Below the pieces are notes generated by a model. That model worked only from the letters and a program-made list of their open reading frames with translations, did not search any database and was not told the origin of the DNA. The position numbers and the translations under genes are program-made. Below, piece by piece: positions 31,918-40,380 of a DNA stretch of 64,000 nucleotides. Source of the stretch: Aphidius gifuensis. Taxonomy: Eukaryota > Arthropoda > Insecta > Hymenoptera > Braconidae. The stretch's first letter is position 1. Each line of letters opens with the position of its first letter. The stretch is taken from the NCBI RefSeq assembly GCF_014905175.1, contig NC_057789.1, positions 14,064,876 through 14,128,875 of the forward strand, given 5' to 3'.

Positions 31918-31997
31918 ATTTGTCTTGATGATGCAAGAGCTAAGGTTCCAACCTATAAAATGATTGGTCCTCAGTTCAAACCATCATCAAGACAAAT
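31918..31997. repeat. hairpin near the right TIR of Polinton C
   Basis: Perfect stem ATTTGTCTTGATGATG / CATCATCAAGACAAAT with a loop of about 47 bases, followed by a T-run. Confidence 0.7.
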
Positions 31998-32057
31998 TTT
32001 TTTTTTTTTTTTTTCAATTCCATCAACATTGTTTTTATATAAAATAGAAAAAAATAT

Positions 32058-32156
32058 TCCTTCGAGCCGGATTCGAACCAGCGACCTCTGGATATCTCTC
32101 ATATTTTAATCAAACCAATTACAGTCCATTACGTTTACCAACTAAGCTATCGAAGG
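32058..32156 (-). tRNA. tRNA-Tyr (GTA) with intron, inside Polinton C
   Basis: Minus strand: a perfect 7-bp acceptor stem (CCTTCGA/TCGAAGG), T-arm GCTGG-TTCGAAT-CCGGC with a perfect B box, A box TAGCTTAGTTGG, and anticodon region TGGACTGTA interrupted by an intron of about 23 nt before ATATCCA. This is the usual tRNA-Tyr architecture. The D-stem has one mismatch (GCTT against AAAC), so it may be a mildly decayed copy. It lies between the right-terminal gene and the right TIR. Confidence 0.7.
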
Positions 32157-32215
32157 CGATTTAGTTTTTCATTATATAATATTTAGAGGAATATTCTTTT
32201 GCCGACAGGAAATAG

Positions 32216-32292
32216 CATAATCTCTTGTTTGTTTCAGAGGATAGCGTGCTAAACTCTTATACCAAAGGTCCGAGTTCAAATCCCGGTTAGAA
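32216..32292 (+). pseudogene. tRNA-like sequence
   Basis: A B-box-like GAGTTCAAATCCCGG follows an A-box-like TTTCAGAGGATAGCG at tRNA spacing. The acceptor and anticodon stems do not pair well. Possibly a tRNA pseudogene or a SINE head. Confidence 0.3.
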
Positions 32293-32329
32293 AAAATATT
32301 TTTTTTCCAATCAATAATAATAATAATAA

Positions 32330-32788
32330 CACAAGATGGCGTCTTTCGAAAACCAAAGATGACATTTAAAAAATCGACAGACGGAAAAAAACAATATGGC
32401 GTCGTATGAAAAATGGGACCCGGGAATTTCAAAATTTCAAAAATTTAAAATGGCGTCTTTTAGAAAAAACCATTATGGCGTCTTATAGAAAAACCAATAT
32501 GGCGTCTTACAAAAATCGGACCCCCCATGGCGATTTGACCTAATTAATCAATTAGAGGACCCCCTGTGGCGATCTGACCTAATTAATTAATTAATTGACC
32601 TAATTAATTAATTCAAGGACCCCCTGCGGTGATTTGACCTAATTAATTAATTCGCGGACCCCCTGGAGGGGAAGCCTCGCGAATTCCGGGAAATCACCCA
32701 CGAATCACAGCGGGGGGTCGCGGGTTTCGCGGGGGGAAGGGGGGCACAGCGGGGGGGGGTGAGCCAGAACTCTCCTATATATACTACT
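32330..32788 (-). repeat. right TIR of Polinton C
   Basis: The complement matches 14896-15313, with five CAATATGGCGTC-like motifs and the same AGGGGGTCC/TTAATTAA units. It ends ACTACT. Small indels distinguish the two ends, so they have been diverging since insertion. Confidence 0.88.
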
Positions 32789-32794
32789 TACACA
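32789..32794 (+). repeat. right target-site duplication TACACA
   Basis: Matches 14890-14895 exactly. Confidence 0.9.
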
Positions 32795-32886
32795 ATATTC
32801 AATTAAAAATTGTTGATCAAGACGGAGACTTAGTGAATTTTCGAGGAGAAACTATAACAATACGTTTGCATGTAAAGCGTCTATAA
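32795..32886 (+). pseudogene. Polinton B penton protein, 3' part after the Polinton C insertion
   Basis: It encodes the conserved C-terminal end (IVDQDGDLVNFRGETIT) to the TAA at 32884-32886. The 5' part is at 14306-14895. The break is exactly at the insertion site. Confidence 0.85.
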
Positions 32887-32927
32887 TAATGGGAATCGTT
32901 TTCACTAGAAAAGTTTATGGGCAGAGT

Positions 32928-32964
32928 TATAAAAATCAATTGACATGCCAAAAGTCAAGCAGTC
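32928..32964 (+). promoter_or_regulatory. MCP/small-ORF promoter, Polinton B
   Basis: TATAAAAA at 32928-32935 and a CAGTC initiator at 32960-32964. Again the small-ORF ATG (32945) lies between them. Confidence 0.5.
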
Positions 32965-33097
32965 TTCAAAGACCTCTGAAAGTGATAACACGTCAGAACA
33001 TTCAGTTTCTGAAGAATCTCGGTTTAAAACTAACAAAGAAAAAGTAGTTATACAATTTTGTTGTTTTCTTTGCTTTCAACCATGGAAGAAATCTTAA
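32945..33097 (+). CDS. small Ser-rich, Cys-tailed protein overlapping the MCP start
   Basis: 50 codons: Ser/Thr-rich start, VSEESRFKTNKEK, then a tail with QFCCFLCFQPW. It overlaps the MCP start by 16 bases. It shares the SE(K/E)SR motif with the A copy and the cysteine tail with both others. Confidence 0.5.
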   Translation: MPKVKQSSKTSESDNTSEHSVSEESRFKTNKEKVVIQFCCFLCFQPWKKS

Positions 33098-34126
33098 ATA
33101 TTCAAAAACCTATAATATTTGATGAATCAGTCACTCATTATGAGCTTCATACTCATTTGCAATATGGCTCTTCAAAATTTAATAATAGTGATGAAATAAA
33201 AATTGGAGTTCAACATCAAGACTTGTGTTTATTACCAAGTAAAAGTTCACTGCATATTACAGGAAAATTTACAAAAAGTAATGGGACTGCTGTTGCTGCT
33301 ACAACTTCTCTTGTTAAAATGTCAATTGCTCATATGTTTGAAGAAATTCGTTATGAAATAAATGGCATTAAAGTTGATCGTAAAAATGTTTGGCCTGGCG
33401 AACGGTTTTATATGGAACTATTTAAATCCACCAAAAGTATTTTTGAAAATGGTGGCTGGATAAACGATGAAAAATAATTTACAATGTTGGTGTTTCTGAA
33501 TATGATTGACGAAGTGACATTATATATACGAGTGTCAGACAAACAAAAAATTCAATTACTTAATTCTATTGCAAAAGATCCATCTATAGCAATGAGTTTT
33601 CGTACTTAGGAATTGTATGATTATCCTTTGCTACCAGCAACAACAAAGCATATTTGGAGTGTTAAAACATCAACACAGCTTGAAAAACCAAGATACGTCA
33701 TCGTTGGTTTTCAAACAGCACGAAAAAATGTTGCAAATAAAGATGCCAGTCATTTTGATCATTGTAAGATGATAGATATTAAACTTTTCTTGAATTCTCA
33801 ATCATATCCATATGGTAATCTTAATATTAACATAACACAAAACCAATATGCTTTATTATATGACATGTTTGCTCAATTTCAAGTTTCAAAAAGAGTCAGA
33901 ACCATTATTAACAAAAAAAGAATACATAGATCAGGCTCCTCTTATTGTAATTGATTGTTCAAAACAAAATGAATTTTTAAAATCTGGACCCGTTGATATA
34001 CGACTTGAATTCGAATCATTCGAACAGTTTCCCGCTGAAACATCGGCTTATTGTTTAATATTACATGATCGCATTGTTGAGTACAATCCAATCAGTGGCT
34101 CCGTCAGAAAATTAGTTCAAATTTAA
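33082..34126 (+). pseudogene. major capsid protein, Polinton B, central deletion and frameshift
   Basis: It starts EEILNIQKP at 33082 and is open through FEEIRYEINGIKV. Roughly 150 codons of the centre are missing or degraded between 33400 and 33600. It then resumes with TQLEKPRYVIVGF, shifts frame near 33890, and ends in YCLILHDRIVEYNPISG. Shorter than the other MCPs by deletion. Confidence 0.75.
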
Positions 34127-34151
34127 TCCCAAACTCAAAATCTTTCATTCA

Positions 34152-34340
34152 ATGTTTAACTTTTATGGAGTAAACATCGAAATGTTTAAAAAAAAAAAAT
34201 CTACTGACGAATATTCTGATAAAACTCCTTTGATCAAAGAGACAAAAGCTGAAAAAGAAGAAAGAAAAAAACAAGAATACAACGAACCGAAATCCAAAGA
34301 TTCTAAATTTTTTTCTGCTTGGTCAAAAAAAGAAAAATAA
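34152..34340 (+). CDS. small Lys/Glu-rich protein, Polinton B only
   Basis: 62 codons from 34152, or 52 from the ATG at 34182, which begins FKKKKSTDEY. Highly charged, ending FFSAWSKKEK. No counterpart between MCP and the terminal genes in Polinton C. Function unknown. Confidence 0.4.
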   Translation: MFNFYGVNIEMFKKKKSTDEYSDKTPLIKETKAEKEERKKQEYNEPKSKDSKFFSAWSKKEK

Positions 34341-34372
34341 TTAAAAAAAAAAAAACGTTTTGCTTCAAAATA

Positions 34373-34560
34373 ATGGATAAAAATACAAGTGGTAATAGCT
34401 CCTCGCGTTCAAGTGGAATGCAATACGAATCAAAAGTGGAAAAAGAATCGAGGGAAAATTATTCTGAAATATCTTAATCATTGCGAGGTTCTGAACCATA
34501 TTATGGTTATGTAAAGCAAGGGAAATATGGCTTAGTAGGAGATCATCGACCTAAATATTA
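34373..34560 (+). pseudogene. small Ser-rich ORF with one in-frame stop, Polinton B
   Basis: It starts MDKNTSGNSSSRSSG; a TAA interrupts it after 34 codons. The same frame continues with PYYGYVKQGKYGLVGDHRP to a TAA at 34558-34560. The well-formed continuation suggests a nonsense mutation in a gene of about 62 codons. Confidence 0.35.
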
Positions 34561-34578
34561 ACTACAAAATAATAAACA

Positions 34579-34911
34579 AATGGATAATAAAAATAAAATA
34601 AAACCAGAAGAAAACACTCGAAAATCAAAAATAAAATATTTCAAACTCGAATGTTCAGAAGATATTGAGAAAACTAATCAAAAAATTCTGCAATCAATAT
34701 TATTCAAAAGATGCATGTATCGTTTACTACCACTACCGTACACGTGATGTATACATGGGCGTATGCCTATCGATCAGCAAGACGTGGAGAATGGGAAACA
34801 ATGGCTCAAGATCATGAAAGATTTCAAATGCGGATTAAAAAATTAGGTGAAATTATAGATCCAATATTAATAAAAAAACATAATGAATTTTGTAAAACTA
34901 AAAATAAATAA
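34579..34911 (+). pseudogene. small charged protein gene with frameshift, Polinton B
   Basis: The first part is MDNKNKIKPEENTRKSKIKY from 34579. A frame change near 34740 leads into WAYAYRSARRGEWETMAQDH and a helical Lys-rich end at 34911. Unknown function; no copy seen in C. Confidence 0.4.
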
Positions 34912-34984
34912 AGAAATATTTTTTTTAAATACAACATTGGTTTATAGATATTTATTTTACTTTTATATAATACATTTTTAAAAA

Positions 34985-35356
34985 TTATTCTTCGCTGTCT
35001 GTTTCTTGATCTTGTTCTTCAATGTCTTCTTCGCTTTCTTGTTCTTCTATGAATCTCCGTTCGATTTTTTCATTTTTATTCCATAGCTCAAATAATTCTT
35101 GTATGAGTGGTGTTAAAGTTGGAATTGCAGTCCGATCAAAATATTTTAATACAAGATCCTTTTCATTATAGACGTATGATGGTAGCTCAAATAAGTCAAT
35201 TAATTTAATTTGACTCTCAGTCATTGAATATACTTCATCATACGTATCCAAAAACATTTCGAATCGTAGAAGTTCAACTTTTTTCCAATGTATATGTAAA
35301 TCTTCAAGAAATGACTTCAGCTTTTCTTCTTGTGTATTATATTCAGCATTATTCAT
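34985..35356 (-). CDS. unknown acidic-tailed protein, Polinton B
   Basis: About 123 codons from the ATG at 35356 (NNAEYNTQEEKLK). The open frame extends further upstream to 35509. Predicted mostly helical, with a strongly acidic C-terminus (EEQESEEDIEEQDQETDSEE). It occupies the slot of the OB-fold-like gene of Polinton C, which also has an acidic tail, but I see no clear sequence match otherwise. Confidence 0.5.
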   Translation of the reverse strand: MNNAEYNTQEEKLKSFLEDLHIHWKKVELLRFEMFLDTYDEVYSMTESQIKLIDLFELPSYVYNEKDLVLKYFDRTAIPTLTPLIQELFELWNKNEKIERRFIEEQESEEDIEEQDQETDSEE

Positions 35357-35740
35357 CAAAAAATTTTGATAAATTTCAGACTTATAACTTATATTTACTT
35401 TATTAATGTTCACACACCACAAGTTGATATATAAATGAGCTCTAATCAAGCTTTTTTCGAATCTACAAGGCCCTTCTTTGTGTATATATTGATGCGTGCG
35501 CACATGCACTGTAGTGTTTTATAACGTATATGTAAAAACCGTTGACCCTAATTTTTTTTTTAAAATAAACATTGGTTAGTCATCATAAATTTTAATGCTC
35601 ACATAAAATATATATGTGAGGTTTTATTATTTTTTTCAAATTATTTTTTTTTTATTATTTTGACATGAAATACAATTTTTTTTTTTGGTAATGGTCCATC
35701 AAATGCATCTGTTCATAATCCCAAAAAATTAAAATGTTGT

Positions 35741-36415
35741 TTACAGCTCTTCGATGAATTTATAGTTGTTTTTCAGATTTTCAGGCAATTTATCCCAAAT
35801 TTCATCCATTGATTCCGAGGCGTATGAAAGTATAAAATTTTCTGGTAAAATTTCTATATCTTCTTTTCTAAGTTTCGATAAATTTTTTAATGCATAGTAC
35901 AACTGTATAGATTTATTAAGAGATGATTTCTCACCCCAATAATTCTGAAACCATAGTTTTAATTGTTGCACATTGTCAAGTGCACAATGACAATTACGTA
36001 TAGCATAATGAATTCCTGGATGACTTGTTATTTGATTTTTTATTGTTCTTATCCCTGAAGAATCCATTGAATATAGATCAATTATTACTTTTGAATTGTC
36101 AGTGATTTCATCCAACCACTTTTTTTTCTCGTCACCTTTGGCGTATATATAACAAGCTGATTCCAAAACGTTAGAAATTATCAGTTTTATGTCATTATAA
36201 GATACATCACCACACTCCCACGATAACCCATGCCAATTGCGTATCAACCACAGATTAATTGACTTGTATTTTGCAGGTAGATGATTCCATGTATTTGGTG
36301 GCTTAAATACAAAACAATGTGTTTCGTTGTTTTGAACATTAATTGCAGCAAACTCTTTTAAAACAAATGCGTTGTGAGGTTGCTTAAATCCTTGTATATC
36401 TACAATCAATTCCAT
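35741..36415 (-). CDS. conserved Polinton-terminal protein of unknown function, Polinton B
   Basis: About 224 codons from ATG 36415, which opens ELIVDIQGFKQP. Homologue of 30894-31712, sharing FKPP, WHGLSWECG, KGDEKKKWL, a His/Cys-containing HPGIHYAIRNCHCALDN block and the C-terminal ASESMDEIWDKL. It lacks the extra CxxC tail of the C copy. Intact. A TCAGT initiator lies at 36452-36456. Confidence 0.65.
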   Translation of the reverse strand: MELIVDIQGFKQPHNAFVLKEFAAINVQNNETHCFVFKPPNTWNHLPAKYKSINLWLIRNWHGLSWECGDVSYNDIKLIISNVLESACYIYAKGDEKKKWLDEITDNSKVIIDLYSMDSSGIRTIKNQITSHPGIHYAIRNCHCALDNVQQLKLWFQNYWGEKSSLNKSIQLYYALKNLSKLRKEDIEILPENFILSYASESMDEIWDKLPENLKNNYKFIEEL

Positions 36416-36456
36416 ATTTCTTAACTTCTTCGTCACGAACACGTTTAATGCACTGA

Positions 36457-36960
36457 TAGGTTTTTAATTAAAAAAATCTTTTTGTAGAAACAAATACATA
36501 TATATAATAATTTACATATACGTAAAACTTGATATTATTATGTTGCCCCACTTATATCGAAATTTTTCGTTAATGACGCATGCTTTTATTTCATATTTTT
36601 TTCTAAGAAAAAGCCATAAATTTTTTATGTATTTATATAAACGAAAACCGTTATTAACGTCTATATAAACAATCTCTTTCATTATCATACATGAGTCAAC
36701 GACATCCGGTCCCCGTCTCCCGTCTCAAGACTCCCGTCCCCCCATTTTTAATCTCCATACTCTTACCCCTCATCCACCCAATCGCAACTACACACACATC
36801 CCTCCATCTCCAACATCTTATCTACACCCCCCAACTACTCCCCCTAAAAACTACCCACTAAAAACTACCCCTTTGTTTTTATTTTTTTTTATCGATTTAT
36901 CACCACTCTTTATTAGGGGATGATTATTTAAGGGATGATTTTAAACCGGCCCTGTTTCCC
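36457..36960. other. right flank of Polinton B, C-rich tract
   Basis: No gene. 36700-36850 is C-rich and G-poor on this strand (CCCGTC and CCCC runs), a composition like the outer TIR of Polinton C. It may be the degenerate right end of Polinton B. Confidence 0.35.
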
Positions 36961-38360
36961 TACTGTTATTGCATTTATTTATTTATTTATTTATTTATTT
37001 ATTGAAGTGCATAAGCCCAGTAGTATTACTACCAAAATAGGGCTACAGGTGATATACAATAGTTAGTTAAATTAATAAGTAAAATTAAGGTAATAATAAC
37101 GTAAGAAAATGGGATTGTAATATGATAAAGTAATTGGGTTATTGATTGACATTATAAAATTAATGATTACATAATTATTTCATTGATACTCGAAGACATT
37201 CAGCAACGAACTGAGGTGAGACTGATTTTAGTCGCAGTATGTTGTTAAGTAATAGAGTATTTCTACAGATATTATTTGTGGATTGTACCATCCGTGAGAT
37301 AGGAGATGACGAGACAGGTCTAGCTTCAGCTGATGACATGGAGAAAGGTGATATAAAACGTAAGTTTGTAGCTACTGTACTGAGACGTACATTATCAAGG
37401 ATACCATTACAATCAATGGATCCATGTAGAAGTTTTATAAAATAAACAACAAGTGCAGTAGTACGTCTGAAAGTTAATGACTCCATGCCAGTCATCTCAA
37501 GCAAGATCCCGTCATCTGTACCTCGTGGTGGATATTTTCCAGTAATTTTATAAATTAAGAATTTTAAAAAGTTACGGTATACTTTGTTAACTAGTTTATG
37601 TTGTTTTTTGTTTCGAAGTGGAAAAATAACTAAGCAGTAATCCATCTTGGATTGTACAAAAGAGTAATAAAGGGTTTTAATTAGACTTGGACTGTCAAAA
37701 AATTGCGAAAGTCTGATGACAAGTCTAAGAGCAGACATTGCTGATTTAACAAGTTTCTCTATATGATAATCAAATGACAATTTCCTATCGAAGGTAACCC
37801 CAAGATCAGTGATAGTTACAGGTCTGTTTAAGACGATACCATATATGTGATAATCATTTACAATTTTCTTATTGCCTTTATGATACGACATAACAAAGCA
37901 CTTGTCAGCATTAACATCTAGCTTATTAACAGTACACCATGACACGAATTTTTTAATATTTGTTTGAAGAAAGAGACAGTCACTTGTTGACTTAATTGGT
38001 AAAAATAATTTCACATCATCAGCATAGATAAGTACGTTGCATGACAAACATTCTGGTAAATCATTGATATATATGTTAAATAATAATGGCCCAAGGTTGG
38101 AGCCTTGGGGAACACCTGAGGTAGGTGAGTATGGCAGTGAGTATGTACCATTAATATTTACAAAGCATTGGCGATTGATTAGATAGGACCAGATAAGATG
38201 GATAATACAACTCGGTAAATTTATAGACAACATTTTTTTTACTAATATTATCCAATCAATTTTATCGAATGCTTTTGACATATCGGTGTAAATAACATCT
38301 TTCGGTAATTAACATTCAGTTTTAGAGTAACATATTCAGTAAATTGTAGTAAGTTTGTAC

Positions 38361-39298
38361 CCCAGGTAGGAATCGACGATTGGGACAAGCTTGTGTCAAG
38401 CTTGGATTCCAGGCTTCGAAGCTTGTGTCAAGCTTGGATTCCAAGCGTGTGTCAAGCTTGGTAAGAGCCTGGAATGATAACCATGTATTTGCTTGTGTCA
38501 AGCTTCGAATCCAAGCTTGACACAAGCTTTGAATCCAAGCTTGACACAGTCTTGCAAAAAAAATTATAAATAAATATAAATAACTATTATTATTAATTTA
38601 TTATTTTTGACATTATTATTATTTACACGATCCAAGTTGAATTAACGATAATAATTTGAGCGAAAATAAACGGCGCACTGGGGGATCGATCCTAGGTCTC
38701 TCACGTGGAATTCCGATGCTCTATCGCGTCAACCACCGGGGTATTCATAACAGACTCACAAAAAATTTTGATATGAATCAAAGATATATTCGAGACTTAA
38801 TATACAGTCCTTGTAACAGATTGGCATGATACTCAAAACCTAATAATTGCTATTTGAAATTTCTATTTACACTCTACATATATGTAGATTTAAATATTAT
38901 AATTTTTTTTTTTTAATTGAATATATGCACACGTCAAGTCTCTTGTCAAGCTTGATAAAACGAGCTTGACACAAGGCTCGTGTGAAGCCGGGTAAAACAA
39001 AAAAGTACAGGCTTGACACAATTATAATGCCTGATGAATCGAAATAAATGTCATGTTTACGCTTGGTATACCAAGCTTGTGTCAAACTTAAAATCCAATC
39101 TTGACACAAACTTGTAATCCAAGCTTGTGTCAAACTTAAAATCCAATCTTGACACAAGACTGATTTCCAAGGCTTTGTGTGAGCCTAGAGTCAGACCATC
39201 GTAACAGGCTCGACACAAACTTGGGACACAAGGTTTGGAAATCAAGCTTGTGCCAAGCCTGTTACAATCGTTACGGCTGGGCGATTCCTATACCTGGG
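38361..39298. mobile_element. 938-bp TIR element inserted in LINE
   Basis: The ends are CCCAGGTAGGAATCG and the complement of CCCAGGTATAGGAATCG. The interrupted LINE frame (STC|TN) shows a 2-bp AC duplication. The interior has many CAAGCTTGTGTCAAGCTTGG-like units in both orientations. No transposase. Confidence 0.75.
38680..38748 (-). pseudogene. tRNA-like sequence in the TIR element
   Basis: On the minus strand an A-box-like GGTTGACGCGATAGAGCATC and a B-box-like GGATCGATCC lie at tRNA spacing. The stems are imperfect. Possibly a SINE head or tRNA pseudogene. Confidence 0.3.
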
Positions 39299-39790
39299 AC
39301 ACGTACTGCGGTTAGGAGTGAAACCGTGTTGGTTGTTGGATAGGTATAGTTGGAAGTGTGACATGATGATATCGTACAGGATTTTTTCAAACACTTTAGA
39401 CAAGACTGGAAGTATAGATATTTGTCTATAATTTTCAATTAGTAGCAAATTGCCTTTTTTAGGAATGGGAAGTTGTAGGATTTCACCACACATGCTTTTT
39501 AAGTCTTATACAAAGTATCTAGGACGATTTTGTCGAAAGTTAGAGTGAAAGTTTTTAAAACTAAATTTAAAAAAAAAAAAAAAAGATGTGTGTTATTGTA
39601 CGCACAGGAAAGTGAAACTTCTTTAGTAATTCTAATGAATAGTAATTGAAAGATCTCTCGTTGCATTAATATATTTTTGACTAGTTGTCTTTTTCGCTCA
39701 CCTTCCGAGTGATTATGTTCATTCAGTCATTAACAATTATGATAGAAATTTTTAAATTTATTGATAAGTTATAATATTAAGGTTCTATGT

Positions 39791-40340
39791 ACACACAGAG
39801 AAGGATATGTTAACAGTTAACATATCCTGTTTAATGTTAACATATGCCATGTTAAAATGGATGGTGGCTGATAAGTTTACATCAAAGATATATATATATT
39901 AACATTAAACATACGTATCTTAATAGTTAATATGCGTATGTTAACTATTAAGATATCTGTAATTGACACAATTTGAAGGTTAGGCTGATAGTTGAAGACA
40001 TTTACGTATGTAAATATGAAAATTGAATGTAAAATTAAGAATGAATTTACCAAAAAACTAAATTTGAATAAATTTATGACAACACGAGTACATATTATAT
40101 TATATTACAATTAGAATAGTATCACAATATAATGTCAAAAAAAAAAAGATTACAAGAAGTAGACTGGCGCATCAAAATATTTGGCCGCGTAAAGATACGT
40201 ATGTTAACTATAAACATACGTATGTTAACAGTTAAGATATCTATGTTTATTGTTAATATATATATCTTAACATTAAACTTTTGTATGTTTAATGTAAACA
40301 TATTGGTATGTTAACTGTTAACTTATCCTTCTCTGAGTGT
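39791..40340. mobile_element. 550-bp MITE with GTTAAC-rich TIRs
   Basis: Left end ACACACAGAGAAGGATATG and right end the complement of ACACTCAGAGAAGGATAAG, both continuing with GTTAACAGTTAACAT. The interior is full of TTAACATACGTATG-like palindromes. No clear target duplication. Confidence 0.75.
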
Positions 40341-40380
40341 AAATGAAATTCTAATTCAAAAACTTAACACAGAATATTAT

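Larger units (their letters stand above)
14896..32788. mobile_element. Polinton C, complete 17.9-kb copy nested in Polinton B
   Basis: Bounded by TIRs that begin AGTAGTATATATAGG and end with the exact complement, and flanked by TACACA on both sides. The 17,893-bp length and 5'-AG terminus fit Polintons. It contains the full gene set: PolB, integrase, DUF8207-like gene, ATPase, PLA2, protease, penton and MCP, plus a spliced acidic gene, an OB-fold-like gene, an unknown conserved gene and a tRNA-Tyr. Most replication and capsid genes have frameshifts. Confidence 0.93.
12771..36456. mobile_element. Polinton B, left-truncated and split by Polinton C
   Basis: Polinton B genes occupy 12785-14895 and 32789-36456, with Polinton C inserted between. 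PolB and integrase are absent, and the ATPase is cut after its Walker A region, so the left part was deleted. PLA2, protease, penton and MCP are clearly related to those of A and C but diverged, and the genes after the MCP differ from those of C. The right boundary is uncertain: it lies between the last gene promoter (36456) and the LINE at 36961, in a C-rich stretch that could be a TIR, but no matching left TIR was found. Confidence 0.75.
37175..39493 (-). pseudogene. LINE reverse transcriptase, interrupted
   Basis: Upstream fragment 39299-39493 has ENYRQISILPVLSKVFEKIL and NQHGFTPNRST. Downstream of the insertion 37175-38281 has motif A (MSKAFDKIDW), SGVPQGSNLGPLLFNIYIND and the catalytic YADD box (LIYADDVKLF). 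It is closely related to the plus-strand LINE at 57.5-61.97 kb. Its catalytic box is canonical (YADD), whereas the other copy has YTDD. Confidence 0.85.
36961..39495 (-). mobile_element. 5'-truncated non-LTR retrotransposon (LINE), minus strand
   Basis: The 3' tail is an (AAAT)n run at 36968-37003 (minus orientation), followed by a 3' UTR resembling that of the LINE at 57.5-61.97 kb. It carries reverse transcriptase coding and is 5'-truncated near 39495. A TIR element (38361-39298) is inserted in it. Confidence 0.85.

Noticed and set aside
34985..35509. Start at the upstream end of the open frame (35509)
   Set aside because: The upstream part is not needed and reads like leader sequence; the ATG at 35356 gives a more typical acidic protein, but this is not certain.
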